A stretch of DNA of 31,935 nucleotides from an uncultured Methylophaga sp. (GTDB taxonomy: Bacteria > Pseudomonadota > Gammaproteobacteria > Nitrosococcales > Methylophagaceae), in contig CANRLD010000002.1 of the NCBI GenBank assembly GCA_947631375.1, positions 1 to 31,935 of the forward strand. The letters run 5' to 3'. Positions 1-7,598 of this stretch are shown one piece after another. Position 1 is the stretch's first letter. Every line of letters starts with the position of its first letter. Below the pieces are notes generated by a model that did no database searches, had not been told where the DNA came from, and saw only the letters and a program-made list of their open reading frames with translations. A program made the position numbers and the translations under genes.

Positions 1-1
1 T

Positions 2-844
2 CTTGATGCCGCGCGTGCCTGTTGTTGGGCAGTCGCTGAGCAGGCTGATTGCGCAATGGAGGCAGTGTTACCTTTTTCTACCGGGGTTATCGGGCAGCCG
101 TTACCGGTCGACAAGATCACTGCTGTCTTGCCGCAAGCGTTTAGTCAGCTGGATCCCGCTAACTGGCTTGCTGCTGCCAAAGCAATCATGACCACCGATA
201 CTATTGCCAAGGCGCGTTCAGTAAAACTGATGCTGAACGGTCAGCCAGCCATCCTTACAGGAATTGCAAAAGGCTCAGGTATGATCCGTCCAGATATGGC
301 GACGCTACTGTCCTATATCGCGACTGATGCCGCGATAAGCCAGCCGGTTTTACAACGTATGCTGGCAAGATCAATGGAGCAATCGTTTAACAGTATTACG
401 GTAGATGGTGATACATCGACTAATGATGCGTGTATTCTGATGGCGACCGGACAGGCCGGCAATGTGCTAATCGATGATATTGATACGGAGGAGGCCCGAC
501 AGTTTCAAACGGCCCTGGATTCGCTCAGTAGCTTTCTGGCGCAAGCCATTGTCCGTGATGGTGAAGGTGCCACCAAATTTATCAGTATTGACGTACAACA
601 AGGCGCTGATGTGGCGGAGTGCCAGCAGGTAGCCTATACCATTGCACATTCTCCCCTGGTAAAAACAGCATTATTTGCTTCTGATCCGAATTGGGGGCGC
701 ATTCTGGCCGCTGTTGGTCGAAGTGGGCTGAATAATTTGGACTTAACCAAAATAGCGATTTATCTGGATGATGTCTGTATTGTGTCCGGCGGCCAGCCTG
801 CCGAAGACTATACTGAAGAAAAAGGCCAGCAGGTTATGTCATAA
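2..844 (+). CDS. argJ: Bifunctional glutamate N-acetyltransferase / ornithine acetyltransferase ArgJ, 5'-partial and 3'-truncated by an in-frame stop
   Basis: ArgJ moves the acetyl group from N-acetylornithine to glutamate in cytoplasmic arginine biosynthesis. The precursor cuts itself before a threonine to give alpha and beta chains. The frame is open from base 2 and enters from outside the window; the first ATG at 56 is internal, since upstream codons already read as ArgJ. Visible family motifs are VLPFSTGVIG, the self-cleavage site KGSGMIRPDMATLL with the nucleophile Thr at codon 302-304, and the DPNWGRILAAVGRSG stretch. The frame stops at TAA 842-844 after QQVMS. The same frame then continues with a recognisable ArgJ carboxyl end (see the next entry), so this protein lacks 37 residues that the family normally has. 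The identity of the gene is secure; whether the product is active is not. Confidence 0.93.
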   Translation, partial: LDAARACCWAVAEQADCAMEAVLPFSTGVIGQPLPVDKITAVLPQAFSQLDPANWLAAAKAIMTTDTIAKARSVKLMLNGQPAILTGIAKGSGMIRPDMATLLSYIATDAAISQPVLQRMLARSMEQSFNSITVDGDTSTNDACILMATGQAGNVLIDDIDTEEARQFQTALDSLSSFLAQAIVRDGEGATKFISIDVQQGADVAECQQVAYTIAHSPLVKTALFASDPNWGRILAAVGRSGLNNLDLTKIAIYLDDVCIVSGGQPAEDYTEEKGQQVMS

Positions 845-955
845 GCTGAAATAACCATCAGAGTACAACTGGGTCGTGGTGAGAGTGCTAAAACTGTCTG
901 GACCTGTGACTTTTCCTATGACTACGTCAAAATCAACGCAGAATACCGTACCTGA
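845..955 (+). pseudogene. argJ: Detached C-terminal coding remnant of argJ, in frame after the TAA
   Basis: Read in the same frame as argJ, immediately after TAA 842-844, the DNA encodes AEITIRVQLGRGESAKTVWT, then CDFSYDYVKINAEYRT and TGA at 953-955. This is the characteristic ArgJ carboxyl terminus. From family knowledge, the Asn and the final Thr of the KINAEYRT end (codons 935-937 and 950-952) contribute to substrate binding. No frame change is needed to join the two parts, so the lesion is a single stop codon. In relatives the aligned position is often Gln, and CAA to TAA is one transition. Possible explanations are a real nonsense mutation, a sequencing error, or readthrough. Confidence 0.85.
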
Positions 956-2024
956 TTCTACGCAAGCCGTCGGTATTGAACAGCTCAATACCTTACACAG
1001 ATTTTTGTGTCAGGGCGATGCACAATACCGGGTTTTTGATATGGGACGCCGGGTGCAAAAGCTGGCTATGGAAGAGTTTGTTGCGTTTGATAATTGTGCG
1101 CGCCCTTACCCATATCCGTTTAAGCGCCAGGCACAGTTAGGTATTATTTTCTGGCATAGACAAGCCATTGATAAGCAATATGTCTGGTTTTTGCAGTTTC
1201 CTCTGGATGAGCAAGGCTTGCTGGTGCCTGACGCCAGAGACGCTTTTCTGGTGAAGTTGCTGGAAAGATTAGGTGAAGCCATGTTGGCTGCCGCAAACAG
1301 TGACAAGATTCAGACAGTATTGCGTGATAGTCCTTTCATCTTTGAACCCCGGCAAGATCGCATGGCGGCCTTTAATGCGCACGCTACCTATTCTTTAAAA
1401 CTTCCGCCATCCACATACTATGCAGATGCCTATCGCTACTTTACTGGCGAGTCGAGCCTTGATAAATGGCCCACGCTCGGAGTACAAGGAATTGCTGATT
1501 TTTCGATGCGTATTGACCATCATGACGCGGCACAAGGGCTTATTAAAACGTTGCCAAAACTGCCTCAGCAACCCTTTCAAAACCTGTGTATGTTTCTGGA
1601 AAATGCCAGCCCTGCGGCGGGGATTGTTGAGGTATTGGCGCAACAGCTTGATAATCAATTACAAGCGGATGAGCCGGACATTGCCAGCATTATTGCTTGT
1701 TTGCGCGCCGCCTCAAACAGTCCGGCCCGCGGGCTGGTTGAACAGATGGTCGCGCAGGTGCTGCAACATCAGTGCAGCCGTGAAATTGAAGTGTTAGCAG
1801 TCATTTGTGGACGGATGTGGTTGCTGCTGACCAACCCGTCGCTATGTGAATTATATCTGCAACGTTTGGCAGAAAACGACGCAGGGCAGGCCGGATTTAA
1901 CAACTTGCTGGCGGATTTGTTGTTTATTCCTGGCATGCGTCGTCCCATCATGCAGGCTATTGGTCATCCCAATCGTTCCGAGGCGCTGGCAAAAGCGGTC
2001 GGGGAGCTCTTTGGCCGGGGCTAA
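918..2024 (+). CDS. DUF3549 family protein of unknown function
   Basis: A 368-residue protein from ATG 918; the frame is also open upstream to GTG 876. It has the features I associate with the DUF3549 family of gammaproteobacteria: an amino-terminal AQYRVFDMGRRVQKL segment, then PYPYPF and a QLGIIFWH stretch, with a mostly helical carboxyl half containing short Leu/Ala-rich repeats. No signal peptide, membrane helix or catalytic motif is visible, so it is probably cytoplasmic. The start is uncertain. ATG 918 has no Shine-Dalgarno sequence and lies inside the detached argJ tail (38-base overlap), and family similarity begins only about 20 residues later. It shares 4 bases at its 3' end with the convergent PNPOx-like gene. 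Function unknown. Confidence 0.8.
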   Translation: MTTSKSTQNTVPDSTQAVGIEQLNTLHRFLCQGDAQYRVFDMGRRVQKLAMEEFVAFDNCARPYPYPFKRQAQLGIIFWHRQAIDKQYVWFLQFPLDEQGLLVPDARDAFLVKLLERLGEAMLAAANSDKIQTVLRDSPFIFEPRQDRMAAFNAHATYSLKLPPSTYYADAYRYFTGESSLDKWPTLGVQGIADFSMRIDHHDAAQGLIKTLPKLPQQPFQNLCMFLENASPAAGIVEVLAQQLDNQLQADEPDIASIIACLRAASNSPARGLVEQMVAQVLQHQCSREIEVLAVICGRMWLLLTNPSLCELYLQRLAENDAGQAGFNNLLADLLFIPGMRRPIMQAIGHPNRSEALAKAVGELFGRG

Positions 2025-2572
2025 ATGTTCTTCTCCACAATATCAGTGGGCAGTCCATCTATTGTCAGTTGATTCTTTTCTCGCCAGTATTCTTCAATAC
2101 CTGTTTCACCTTTACGCTCTGCCCAATTATTAAGCTGTTCTCTTTCGCCGGTAAAAGTGAGATAAGGTACGCCCATACCACAGGATGTTTGCACCAGATC
2201 AATATCCAGGATAAAAATTTGCCGGGCACCGGGTAAGGGATCGAACAAGCCAAACAGGGATTGCCATTGTGGATCTTTACGATGAATGGCCTGGGCTTTT
2301 CCGTAGAGCCGTAACACTAGGGGAGAGCCTTCAAAAGCGCAAAACATGATAGTCATGCGGGGAGTCTGTGCGATATGCGCAGCGGTTTCATTACCACTGC
2401 CTGTCACATTCAACCAGATAACGCGTTTATTGTTTAATACTCGCAACGAGTCCATGCCTTTCGGTGAAACGTTAACTCGGCTATCGGCTGTTGCTGTGCC
2501 GACAAAAAATACCGACTGCTTGTGAATAAAATCGATCAGGCGATCAGAAAGCATTTCATACTGTTTACCCAT
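2021..2572 (-). CDS. Pyridoxamine 5'-phosphate oxidase-fold (PNPOx-like) flavin-binding family protein
   Basis: 183 residues. The amino-terminal half has the split-barrel pattern of the PNPOx-like superfamily: SVFFVGTATADSRVNVSPKG, then RVIWLNVTGSGNETAAHI, then RMTIMFCAFEG and LRLYGKAQ. These proteins usually bind FMN, F420 or heme; true PNPO is longer in sequence similarity and has a different carboxyl end, so I do not call it PdxH. The carboxyl region holds SCGMGVPY, which also occurs in the larger PNPOx-like subgroup. It starts 5 bases after the deformylase stop, and an AAGGA lies within the end of def, so the two are probably co-transcribed. No export signal is seen. The substrate is unknown; a general redox or detoxifying role is only inferred. 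Confidence 0.8.
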   Translation of the reverse strand: MGKQYEMLSDRLIDFIHKQSVFFVGTATADSRVNVSPKGMDSLRVLNNKRVIWLNVTGSGNETAAHIAQTPRMTIMFCAFEGSPLVLRLYGKAQAIHRKDPQWQSLFGLFDPLPGARQIFILDIDLVQTSCGMGVPYLTFTGEREQLNNWAERKGETGIEEYWREKNQLTIDGLPTDIVEKNI

Positions 2573-2577
2573 GGGGA

Positions 2578-3120
2578 TTATGTTTCCTTGGCGGTGCTAC
2601 GCAACAGTTTATACCAGCTGGACTCGGTCATCATATCTAGACTTGATTCAACGCGATCGACAAATACCTTTCCGTCCAGATGATCCAGCTCATGCTGAAA
2701 CAATCTGGCGATAAAGCCATCATAATCGGCTTCTATTAATGTGCCATCGCGCAACCAGTAGCGTACGCTGATTTGCTGGTAACGAGGCACCAGCGCGCGC
2801 AGTCCCGGAACACTTAAACAACCTTCCCAATCCTTGTCTGTTTCGGCAGAGTGCCAGAGGATTTGCGGGTTAATAACACAAGTGATCGGCATCTCAGGTG
2901 CATAAGGGTAACGCTCGTTAGGATGGCTCGACATAATAAAAAACCGTTGAGCAATACCTACCTGGGGCGCCGCGATCCCCATCCCGCCGCGTTGCTGGAC
3001 AAACTGTATTAACGCATCAAGCTGTTGCTGGAAGTCCGGCGCATCGATAGCTGTGACTGGCTCTGCAACGCGCCGCAGAGCCGCTTCGCCTAATTCAACA
3101 ATAGTAAATTGTGATGTCAT
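2578..3120 (-). CDS. def: Peptide deformylase
   Basis: Removes the formyl group from the initiator methionine of nascent proteins at the ribosome exit. All three deformylase motifs are intact in 180 residues: GMGIAAPQVG (47-56), EGCLSVPG with metal ligand Cys101, and FQHELDHLDG with His143, catalytic Glu144 and His147. A bound Fe(II) is expected from the family. It is not next to fmt, the usual partner of def, so it may be a second deformylase of the genome; this cannot be judged from the window. Its ATG overlaps the stop of the upstream oxygenase gene by four bases (ATGA), which indicates translational coupling. The PNPOx-like gene follows 5 bases downstream. Confidence 0.95.
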   Translation of the reverse strand: MTSQFTIVELGEAALRRVAEPVTAIDAPDFQQQLDALIQFVQQRGGMGIAAPQVGIAQRFFIMSSHPNERYPYAPEMPITCVINPQILWHSAETDKDWEGCLSVPGLRALVPRYQQISVRYWLRDGTLIEADYDGFIARLFQHELDHLDGKVFVDRVESSLDMMTESSWYKLLRSTAKET

Positions 3121-3758
3121 AGCAACGGTGCCTGTAGTGGATCCTGAACACGAAACCAGCCAGCAATACTGTAACGATCACGTTTTGCCGGTAGCACTTC
3201 GTGGGGGAACTGCTCGCTCAGAAAGATAACAAACGTGCCCATTTCAGGCTGAACAGCATGGAGCAGATCATCATTATCGTTATTATAGATCTGTAATTGT
3301 CCCCCGTCTTCCTGCTGCCAGAACGGGTTCAGGTACAGAACCGTTGTCAGCACCCTGCTGGACTGACCTTTAAACGCATCAACATGCTTTTTGTAGAAGG
3401 CGCCTATCGGGTAGTGCGCGTAATGTGCTTCATAATCAAACAGGCCGAGAAACAACCGTTGGTTCATGGCCAGCCTAAAATCAGCCATATACGTCAGATA
3501 GGTTTGATCAATATGGTTGTCGGGATTTAACCAGCGTGTTTCATCACGGCGAATTTTTTTATTCAGCTGATGTTGGTGTTCGCGGCCAATTCCAGCCTGG
3601 ATCAGATCACGATGTTCATCAAGATAGGTGACACGCTGGTATAACTTATCGGTGAGTGTCGTAGGTAACAAATGCGGTAAGATGCAATATCCATGAAGGG
3701 TCAGTGCATCGGCAATTAAATCAAAAACGGCATAATCAACAACAGATTGAGTGCTCAA
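3117..3758 (-). CDS. 2-oxoglutarate/Fe(II)-dependent prolyl hydroxylase-like dioxygenase (PHD/SM-20 type)
   Basis: 213 residues with a complete double-stranded beta-helix active site: HVD (His125, Asp127) and His186 as the iron triad, and Arg195 in RYSIAGWFR as the 2-oxoglutarate ligand. The segments YPIGAFYKKHVDAFKG and RVLTTVLYLNPFW, then DGGQLQIY, are typical of bacterial relatives of the oxygen-sensing prolyl hydroxylases. The characterised Pseudomonas member (PPHD) hydroxylates a proline in elongation factor Tu, so a translation-factor substrate is plausible but inferred. The start is TTG 3756-3758, with GGAG 11 bases upstream; no nearby ATG fits. It heads a run with def (4-base overlap) and the PNPOx-like gene. 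I see no export signal. Confidence 0.87.
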   Translation of the reverse strand: MSTQSVVDYAVFDLIADALTLHGYCILPHLLPTTLTDKLYQRVTYLDEHRDLIQAGIGREHQHQLNKKIRRDETRWLNPDNHIDQTYLTYMADFRLAMNQRLFLGLFDYEAHYAHYPIGAFYKKHVDAFKGQSSRVLTTVLYLNPFWQQEDGGQLQIYNNDNDDLLHAVQPEMGTFVIFLSEQFPHEVLPAKRDRYSIAGWFRVQDPLQAPLL

Positions 3759-3898
3759 TAATGTTAATACTCCAGGCAGTTATCTCACTTTGTATTTATG
3801 ATGGAAGCAAAGGTAAGCCCTTGAGTGGGCGATAAAATGTAGCAGAGTTTGAGCATTTTGGGTATTACTTAGTGAGTTAGCTATCAGTAAGACCGGTA

Positions 3899-5128
3899 TT
3901 AGCCAAAAAACCAGTAGGCCACGACAATCGCTGCAGTGATGCCGGTGACATCGGCAGCTAGACCGCAACCAACAGCGTGGCGGACTTTTTTGATGCCTAC
4001 TGCACCGAAATACACCGCAAGCACATAAAAAGTTGTTTCTGTACTGCCTTGTACTATTGAGGCCAATCTGCCAGCAAAAGAATCCGCGCCGTGCACTTCC
4101 ATGGTGTCAATCATCATGGCGCGAGCGCCACTGCCGCTAAACGGTTTCATCAGTGCTGTTGGCAAGCCATCAACAAAGCGGTCATCGAGCCCTATCGTCA
4201 CCACAAAGCTCCGTACAGCATCAGCCAGTAAATCCAGCGCGCCACTGGCACGAAAGACACCGATGGCGACTAGCATGGCGACGAGATACGGAATAATCAT
4301 GACAGCAATGTTGAATCCTTCTTTGGCGCCTTCAATAAATGCTTCATAGGCATTTATTCGTTGCCAGGCAGCGGCGACAATAAATGAAATGACCAAAGAA
4401 AAGATCACCACATTACTGATGATGGCCGACTGTGCCAGCATTTGCTGTTGGGGCAAGCTGGAAAAATATAACAACAAACCGAAAACAAATGCGGTGAAAC
4501 TGCCGAGGTATAGTAATACCACCCGGTCCAGCAGGTTAATTTTTTGTACGATGGCAACGGTGATTAAGCCGATAAGTGTTGAACAATAGGTTGCAATCAG
4601 GATCGGGATAAACACATCGGTAGGGTTGAGTGAGCCCATCTGGGCACGATAGGTAAATATGGTGACCGGGAAGAGCGTGACAGAGGATGTATTGATAACC
4701 AAAAACAAAATCTGCGCGTTACTGGCCGTGTCCTTGAACGGATTAAGTTTCTGTAACTCCTGCATGGCTTTAATACCAAGAGGCGTGGCGGCGTTATCTA
4801 AGCCTAAGGCATTGGCAGAAATATTCATTACCATCGCGCCCAGTGCCGGATGTCCTTTCGGGACATCTGGCATCAAACGGCTAAACAGGGGAGTGAGCCC
4901 ACGCGTTAATAGTTCAACAAACCCGCTGCGCTCACCGATTTTCATAATCCCCAGCCACAGTGCCAGGATGCCGGTCAGGCCTATAGCAATTTCAAATGCC
5001 GTTTTGGAGAGGGCGAATAACGCCTGCATCAGTTGGTTGAATATCTCACCATCCCCCAAAAACAGCAGCTTAAATAAAGCGACGACAAAGGCAATGACAA
5101 AAAAAGCTATCCAGATGATATTCAGCAT
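3899..5128 (-). CDS. SpmA/SpmB-like fused membrane protein (nucleoside-recognition Gate domain family)
   Basis: 409 residues, strongly hydrophobic, with roughly eight to ten predicted membrane segments, beginning MLNIIWIAFFVIAFVVALFK. Two halves can be seen. The first carries GLDNAATPLGIKAMQEL and resembles SpmA. The second carries PFSGSGARAMMIDTM and SIVQGSTETTFYVLAVYFG and resembles SpmB. In sporulating Firmicutes these are two proteins involved in spore-core dehydration; many non-sporulating Gram-negatives have a single fused protein of about 410 residues with unknown transport role. It is expected in the inner membrane. No Shine-Dalgarno sequence is evident before ATG 5126-5128. The terminator of the upstream deaD gene lies in the short gap before it, so it probably has its own promoter or depends on readthrough. 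Confidence 0.88.
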   Translation of the reverse strand: MLNIIWIAFFVIAFVVALFKLLFLGDGEIFNQLMQALFALSKTAFEIAIGLTGILALWLGIMKIGERSGFVELLTRGLTPLFSRLMPDVPKGHPALGAMVMNISANALGLDNAATPLGIKAMQELQKLNPFKDTASNAQILFLVINTSSVTLFPVTIFTYRAQMGSLNPTDVFIPILIATYCSTLIGLITVAIVQKINLLDRVVLLYLGSFTAFVFGLLLYFSSLPQQQMLAQSAIISNVVIFSLVISFIVAAAWQRINAYEAFIEGAKEGFNIAVMIIPYLVAMLVAIGVFRASGALDLLADAVRSFVVTIGLDDRFVDGLPTALMKPFSGSGARAMMIDTMEVHGADSFAGRLASIVQGSTETTFYVLAVYFGAVGIKKVRHAVGCGLAADVTGITAAIVVAYWFFG

Positions 5129-5149
5129 GGAGGCTATTGTGGCACGCCC

Positions 5150-5184
5150 AAAAAAAAAGTCACTGTTGAATTAACAGTGACTTT
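5150..5184 (-). terminator. Rho-independent terminator of deaD
   Basis: A perfect 12-bp inverted repeat, AAAGTCACTGTT (5156-5167) and AACAGTGACTTT (5173-5184), has a 5-base loop. Read on the minus strand it is followed directly by a run of T (complement of the A run 5150-5158). It lies 25 bases past the deaD stop and before the spmAB-like gene, so it should end the deaD transcript. Confidence 0.88.
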
Positions 5185-5208
5185 ACATTTTTCTGGTAAT
5201 GGCGAAGT

Positions 5209-7011
5209 TTACGCTTTTTTTAACTTCTTATTTGGTTTGCTGCGTGGCGCTTCTTTGTGACTTTTACTGACATTGCGACGTGATGGTTTGGGTGTCTTGG
5301 CTTCAGTAAAAACATCGTCTGTCGCCAGGCTCATATTGAGCTGTTTGTTATTTACCCAGACTTTGCGCAGTTGTTGAAAGATATCTTTTGGCATGCCTTG
5401 AGGCAGATCAATCAGGCTGTGATCATCGTTAATGGTAATACGACCAATGAACTGACTTTCAATCCCGGCTTCATTGGCGATAGCGCCAACCAGATTGCGG
5501 GGTTCAATCTTATCAAGATGACCTACCTCAACGCGGTAGGTGTCCATATCCGGTTCGTTGGGATGTGGACGAGATAGTCGTTTTTCACGCGGAGGACGCT
5601 CACTACGACTGTTTCGTGCAGGACGATCACCTCGATCTTCACGAGGTGCACGATCTTCACGAGCCGGGCGCTGCGTAGTGTGTTTTACAGGTTTTAACGG
5701 GCGATCTTTTTGTACCAGAAATGCCAATGCCGCGGCAATTTCAATTGGATCGACATCATGTTCCTGCTGGTATTGGTTGATCAAGGTTTCAAAATAAACC
5801 AGGTCTTGAGACTCAATGGTTTCACTGAGTTGCTGCATAAACTGCAATACTCGCCGATCGGCAATATCTTCGGTGCTCGGCAGCTGCATTTTGGTAATAA
5901 CCTGCCGAGTGGCTCTTTCAATTGCCGATAACATACGTTTTTCACGCGGCGAGACAAATAAAATAGCTTCACCTTGACGTCCTGCGCGGCCTGTACGGCC
6001 AATCCGGTGGACATAAGATTCAGTATCGTAAGGAATATCATAATTGACCACATGACTCATACGATCAATATCCAGACCACGTGCAGCAACATCGGTAGCG
6101 ATCAGAATATCGATACTGCCTTTTTTCATCCGTTCAATGGTTTTCTCGCGTAATGCCTGGTTCATATCGCCATTTATTGCAGAAGCAGAGTAACCGCGAG
6201 CTTCAAGTTTCTCAGCCAGTTCCACCGTCGCATTTTTGGTGCGCACGAAAATGATCATGCCATCAAAGTCTTCCACTTCCAGAATGCGGGTCAATGCATC
6301 CAGTTTATGCATACCAGTAACTTGCCAGTAACGCTGATTAATGGTGGTAACGGTGGAGGTTTTCGATTGAATGCGAACTTCTACCGGATCTTTTAGATAT
6401 TTCTGTGCGACACGATGAATTGGTCCCGGCATCGTGGCTGAAAATAAAGCGACCTGGCGAGTTTCCGGAGTTTCTTTCAGGATGGTCTCAACATCATCAA
6501 TAAATCCCATACGGAGCATTTCATCAGCTTCATCGAGCACCAGGGCCTCTAGTTGGTCGAGTTTTAATGTTCCACGACGAATATGATCGAGAATACGACC
6601 AGGCGTGCCGACGACGACTTGTGGTTTACGTTGTAATGAACGTAATTGAATTCCCATGCTTTGCCCACCGTAAATAGGCAGAATGTGGAAATCTTTCAGC
6701 TGGCGGGCATAACTTTGCATTGCTTCTGCAACTTGAATAGCTAATTCGCGGGTTGGTGCTAGCACTAAAAGCTGAGTAGCTTTGTTTTTCAGGTTTAACC
6801 GGCTTAATAGTGGCAACGAAAAAGCGGCTGTTTTTCCGGTTCCCGTTTGTGCTTGGCCGAGCAAGTCCCTGCCGCTGAGCAGGGGCGGGATACTTTGCGC
6901 CTGAATGGGCGAGGGGGTTTCATAACCAGCTTGTTGTACAGCTTGTAAAATGGGTGCAGCTAGCCCTAACTCAGTGAATGAGGGCGTGGAATCGTTTTCT
7001 GGTGTGGACAT
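5209..7011 (-). CDS. deaD: DEAD-box ATP-dependent RNA helicase DeaD/CsdA
   Basis: 600 residues with the full helicase core: Q motif SPIQAQ (34-39), Walker A AQTGTGKT (54-61), PTREL, DEAD (160-163), SAT (191-193) and HRIGRTGR (335-342). An Arg/Asp/Glu-rich linker (about 448-482) leads to a DbpA/CsdA-type RNA-binding domain (about 488-563, starting DTYRVEVGHLDKIEPRN), followed by a basic Lys/Arg tail. This layout identifies the DeaD/CsdA group, which unwinds RNA during ribosome assembly and mRNA turnover, notably in the cold. ATG 7009-7011 has AGG 8-10 bases upstream. A TATAAT box at 7075-7080 suggests a promoter about 60 bases away. A strong terminator follows. Divergent from the dodecin gene. 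Confidence 0.96.
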   Translation of the reverse strand: MSTPENDSTPSFTELGLAAPILQAVQQAGYETPSPIQAQSIPPLLSGRDLLGQAQTGTGKTAAFSLPLLSRLNLKNKATQLLVLAPTRELAIQVAEAMQSYARQLKDFHILPIYGGQSMGIQLRSLQRKPQVVVGTPGRILDHIRRGTLKLDQLEALVLDEADEMLRMGFIDDVETILKETPETRQVALFSATMPGPIHRVAQKYLKDPVEVRIQSKTSTVTTINQRYWQVTGMHKLDALTRILEVEDFDGMIIFVRTKNATVELAEKLEARGYSASAINGDMNQALREKTIERMKKGSIDILIATDVAARGLDIDRMSHVVNYDIPYDTESYVHRIGRTGRAGRQGEAILFVSPREKRMLSAIERATRQVITKMQLPSTEDIADRRVLQFMQQLSETIESQDLVYFETLINQYQQEHDVDPIEIAAALAFLVQKDRPLKPVKHTTQRPAREDRAPREDRGDRPARNSRSERPPREKRLSRPHPNEPDMDTYRVEVGHLDKIEPRNLVGAIANEAGIESQFIGRITINDDHSLIDLPQGMPKDIFQQLRKVWVNNKQLNMSLATDDVFTEAKTPKPSRRNVSKSHKEAPRSKPNKKLKKA

Positions 7012-7074
7012 TAAATAACCTGTGATGGGCAGCTTTGGAGGTAAAGCTGTAGATAGTGAGATTTGCGAGCGCTA

Positions 7075-7080
7075 ATTATA
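7075..7080 (-). promoter_or_regulatory. Putative -10 box of deaD promoter
   Basis: The minus strand reads a perfect TATAAT here, about 64 bases before the deaD ATG, giving a leader of roughly 57 bases. No good -35 hexamer sits 16-18 bases upstream, so it may be a weak or activator-dependent promoter. The remainder of the 313-base gap (7012-7324) shows no convincing gene. Confidence 0.4.
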
Positions 7081-7324
7081 CTGATACGCACCATGAAAAG
7101 ATAGCAAAATCATTCGTTTATTTCATTTGTCAGGCATTGTTTAACTGCCCAGCAAAGGCGGAATCAAGGCATGTTTGCGCACAGCAGGAGGGAATACCTG
7201 AGATTGGATTCTGTTCCGCTGACAGCGCTTGCTTCTCTCTGCAGCAGCTAATATGCTGAACTAGGTGAGTGTGTCAGCCAGTTATCCAGAATTATTACTT
7301 CACTAAGTAAGAGAGGCAAAAGTC

Positions 7325-7534
7325 ATGAATGAACACGTCTATAAACATATCGAAATTACCGGTAGCTCGACAGAAAGTTCGGATAAAGCTATCGAAAATG
7401 CCATTGCCAAAGCAGGTGAAACGGTGAAAAACCTGCACTGGTTTGAGGTAACCGATACCCGGGGATATATCGAAAATAATGGCGTACGTTACTGGCAGGT
7501 CACCATTAAAATAGGCTTTCGTATCGAAGGGTAA
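7325..7534 (+). CDS. Dodecin, flavin-binding storage/buffer protein
   Basis: 69 residues, the usual dodecin length. The sequence KHIEITGSSTESSDKAIENA, later LHWFEVTDTRGYI and RYWQVTIKIGFRIE, covers the whole one-helix, three-strand fold. Trp39 corresponds to the residue that stacks on the flavin, and Gln58 to the glutamine contacting the ring. Dodecins form hollow 12-subunit cytoplasmic spheres that bind FMN or riboflavin (and CoA in some) and limit light-driven flavin damage. GAGAGG at 7310-7316 is a good ribosome binding site for ATG 7325. It is transcribed alone, divergent from deaD, and ends at a hairpin shared with the convergent ybiT gene. Confidence 0.95.
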   Translation: MNEHVYKHIEITGSSTESSDKAIENAIAKAGETVKNLHWFEVTDTRGYIENNGVRYWQVTIKIGFRIEG

Positions 7535-7558
7535 AAAGTAAAAACGTTCCGAAACAAA

Positions 7559-7590
7559 ACCAGCCAGTACAGGTGATTGTACTGGCTGGT
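7559..7590 (-). terminator. Terminator hairpin between dodecin gene and ybiT
   Basis: A perfect 13-bp stem pairs ACCAGCCAGTACA (7559-7571) with TGTACTGGCTGGT (7578-7590) around a 6-base loop. On the minus strand it is followed by TTTTGTTT, fitting termination of ybiT 8 bases after its stop. On the plus strand there is no T run, so the effect on the dodecin transcript would be weaker. Confidence 0.75.
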
Positions 7591-7598
7591 CGGTCGGC

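Noticed and set aside
3825..3850. GCCC/GGGC hairpin downstream of the SpmAB-like gene as a terminator
   Set aside because: Only a 4-bp stem with a 6-base loop and no T run on the minus strand; too weak to call.
4659..5174. Long plus-strand open frame of 171 codons opposite the SpmAB-like gene
   Set aside because: It is antisense to a clearly coding membrane protein and its composition is what the complement of hydrophobic codons gives.
7056..7259. Open frame of 67 codons in the deaD-dodecin gap (plus strand)
   Set aside because: No ribosome binding site, Cys/His-rich random-looking composition, no family resemblance, and it crosses the likely deaD promoter.
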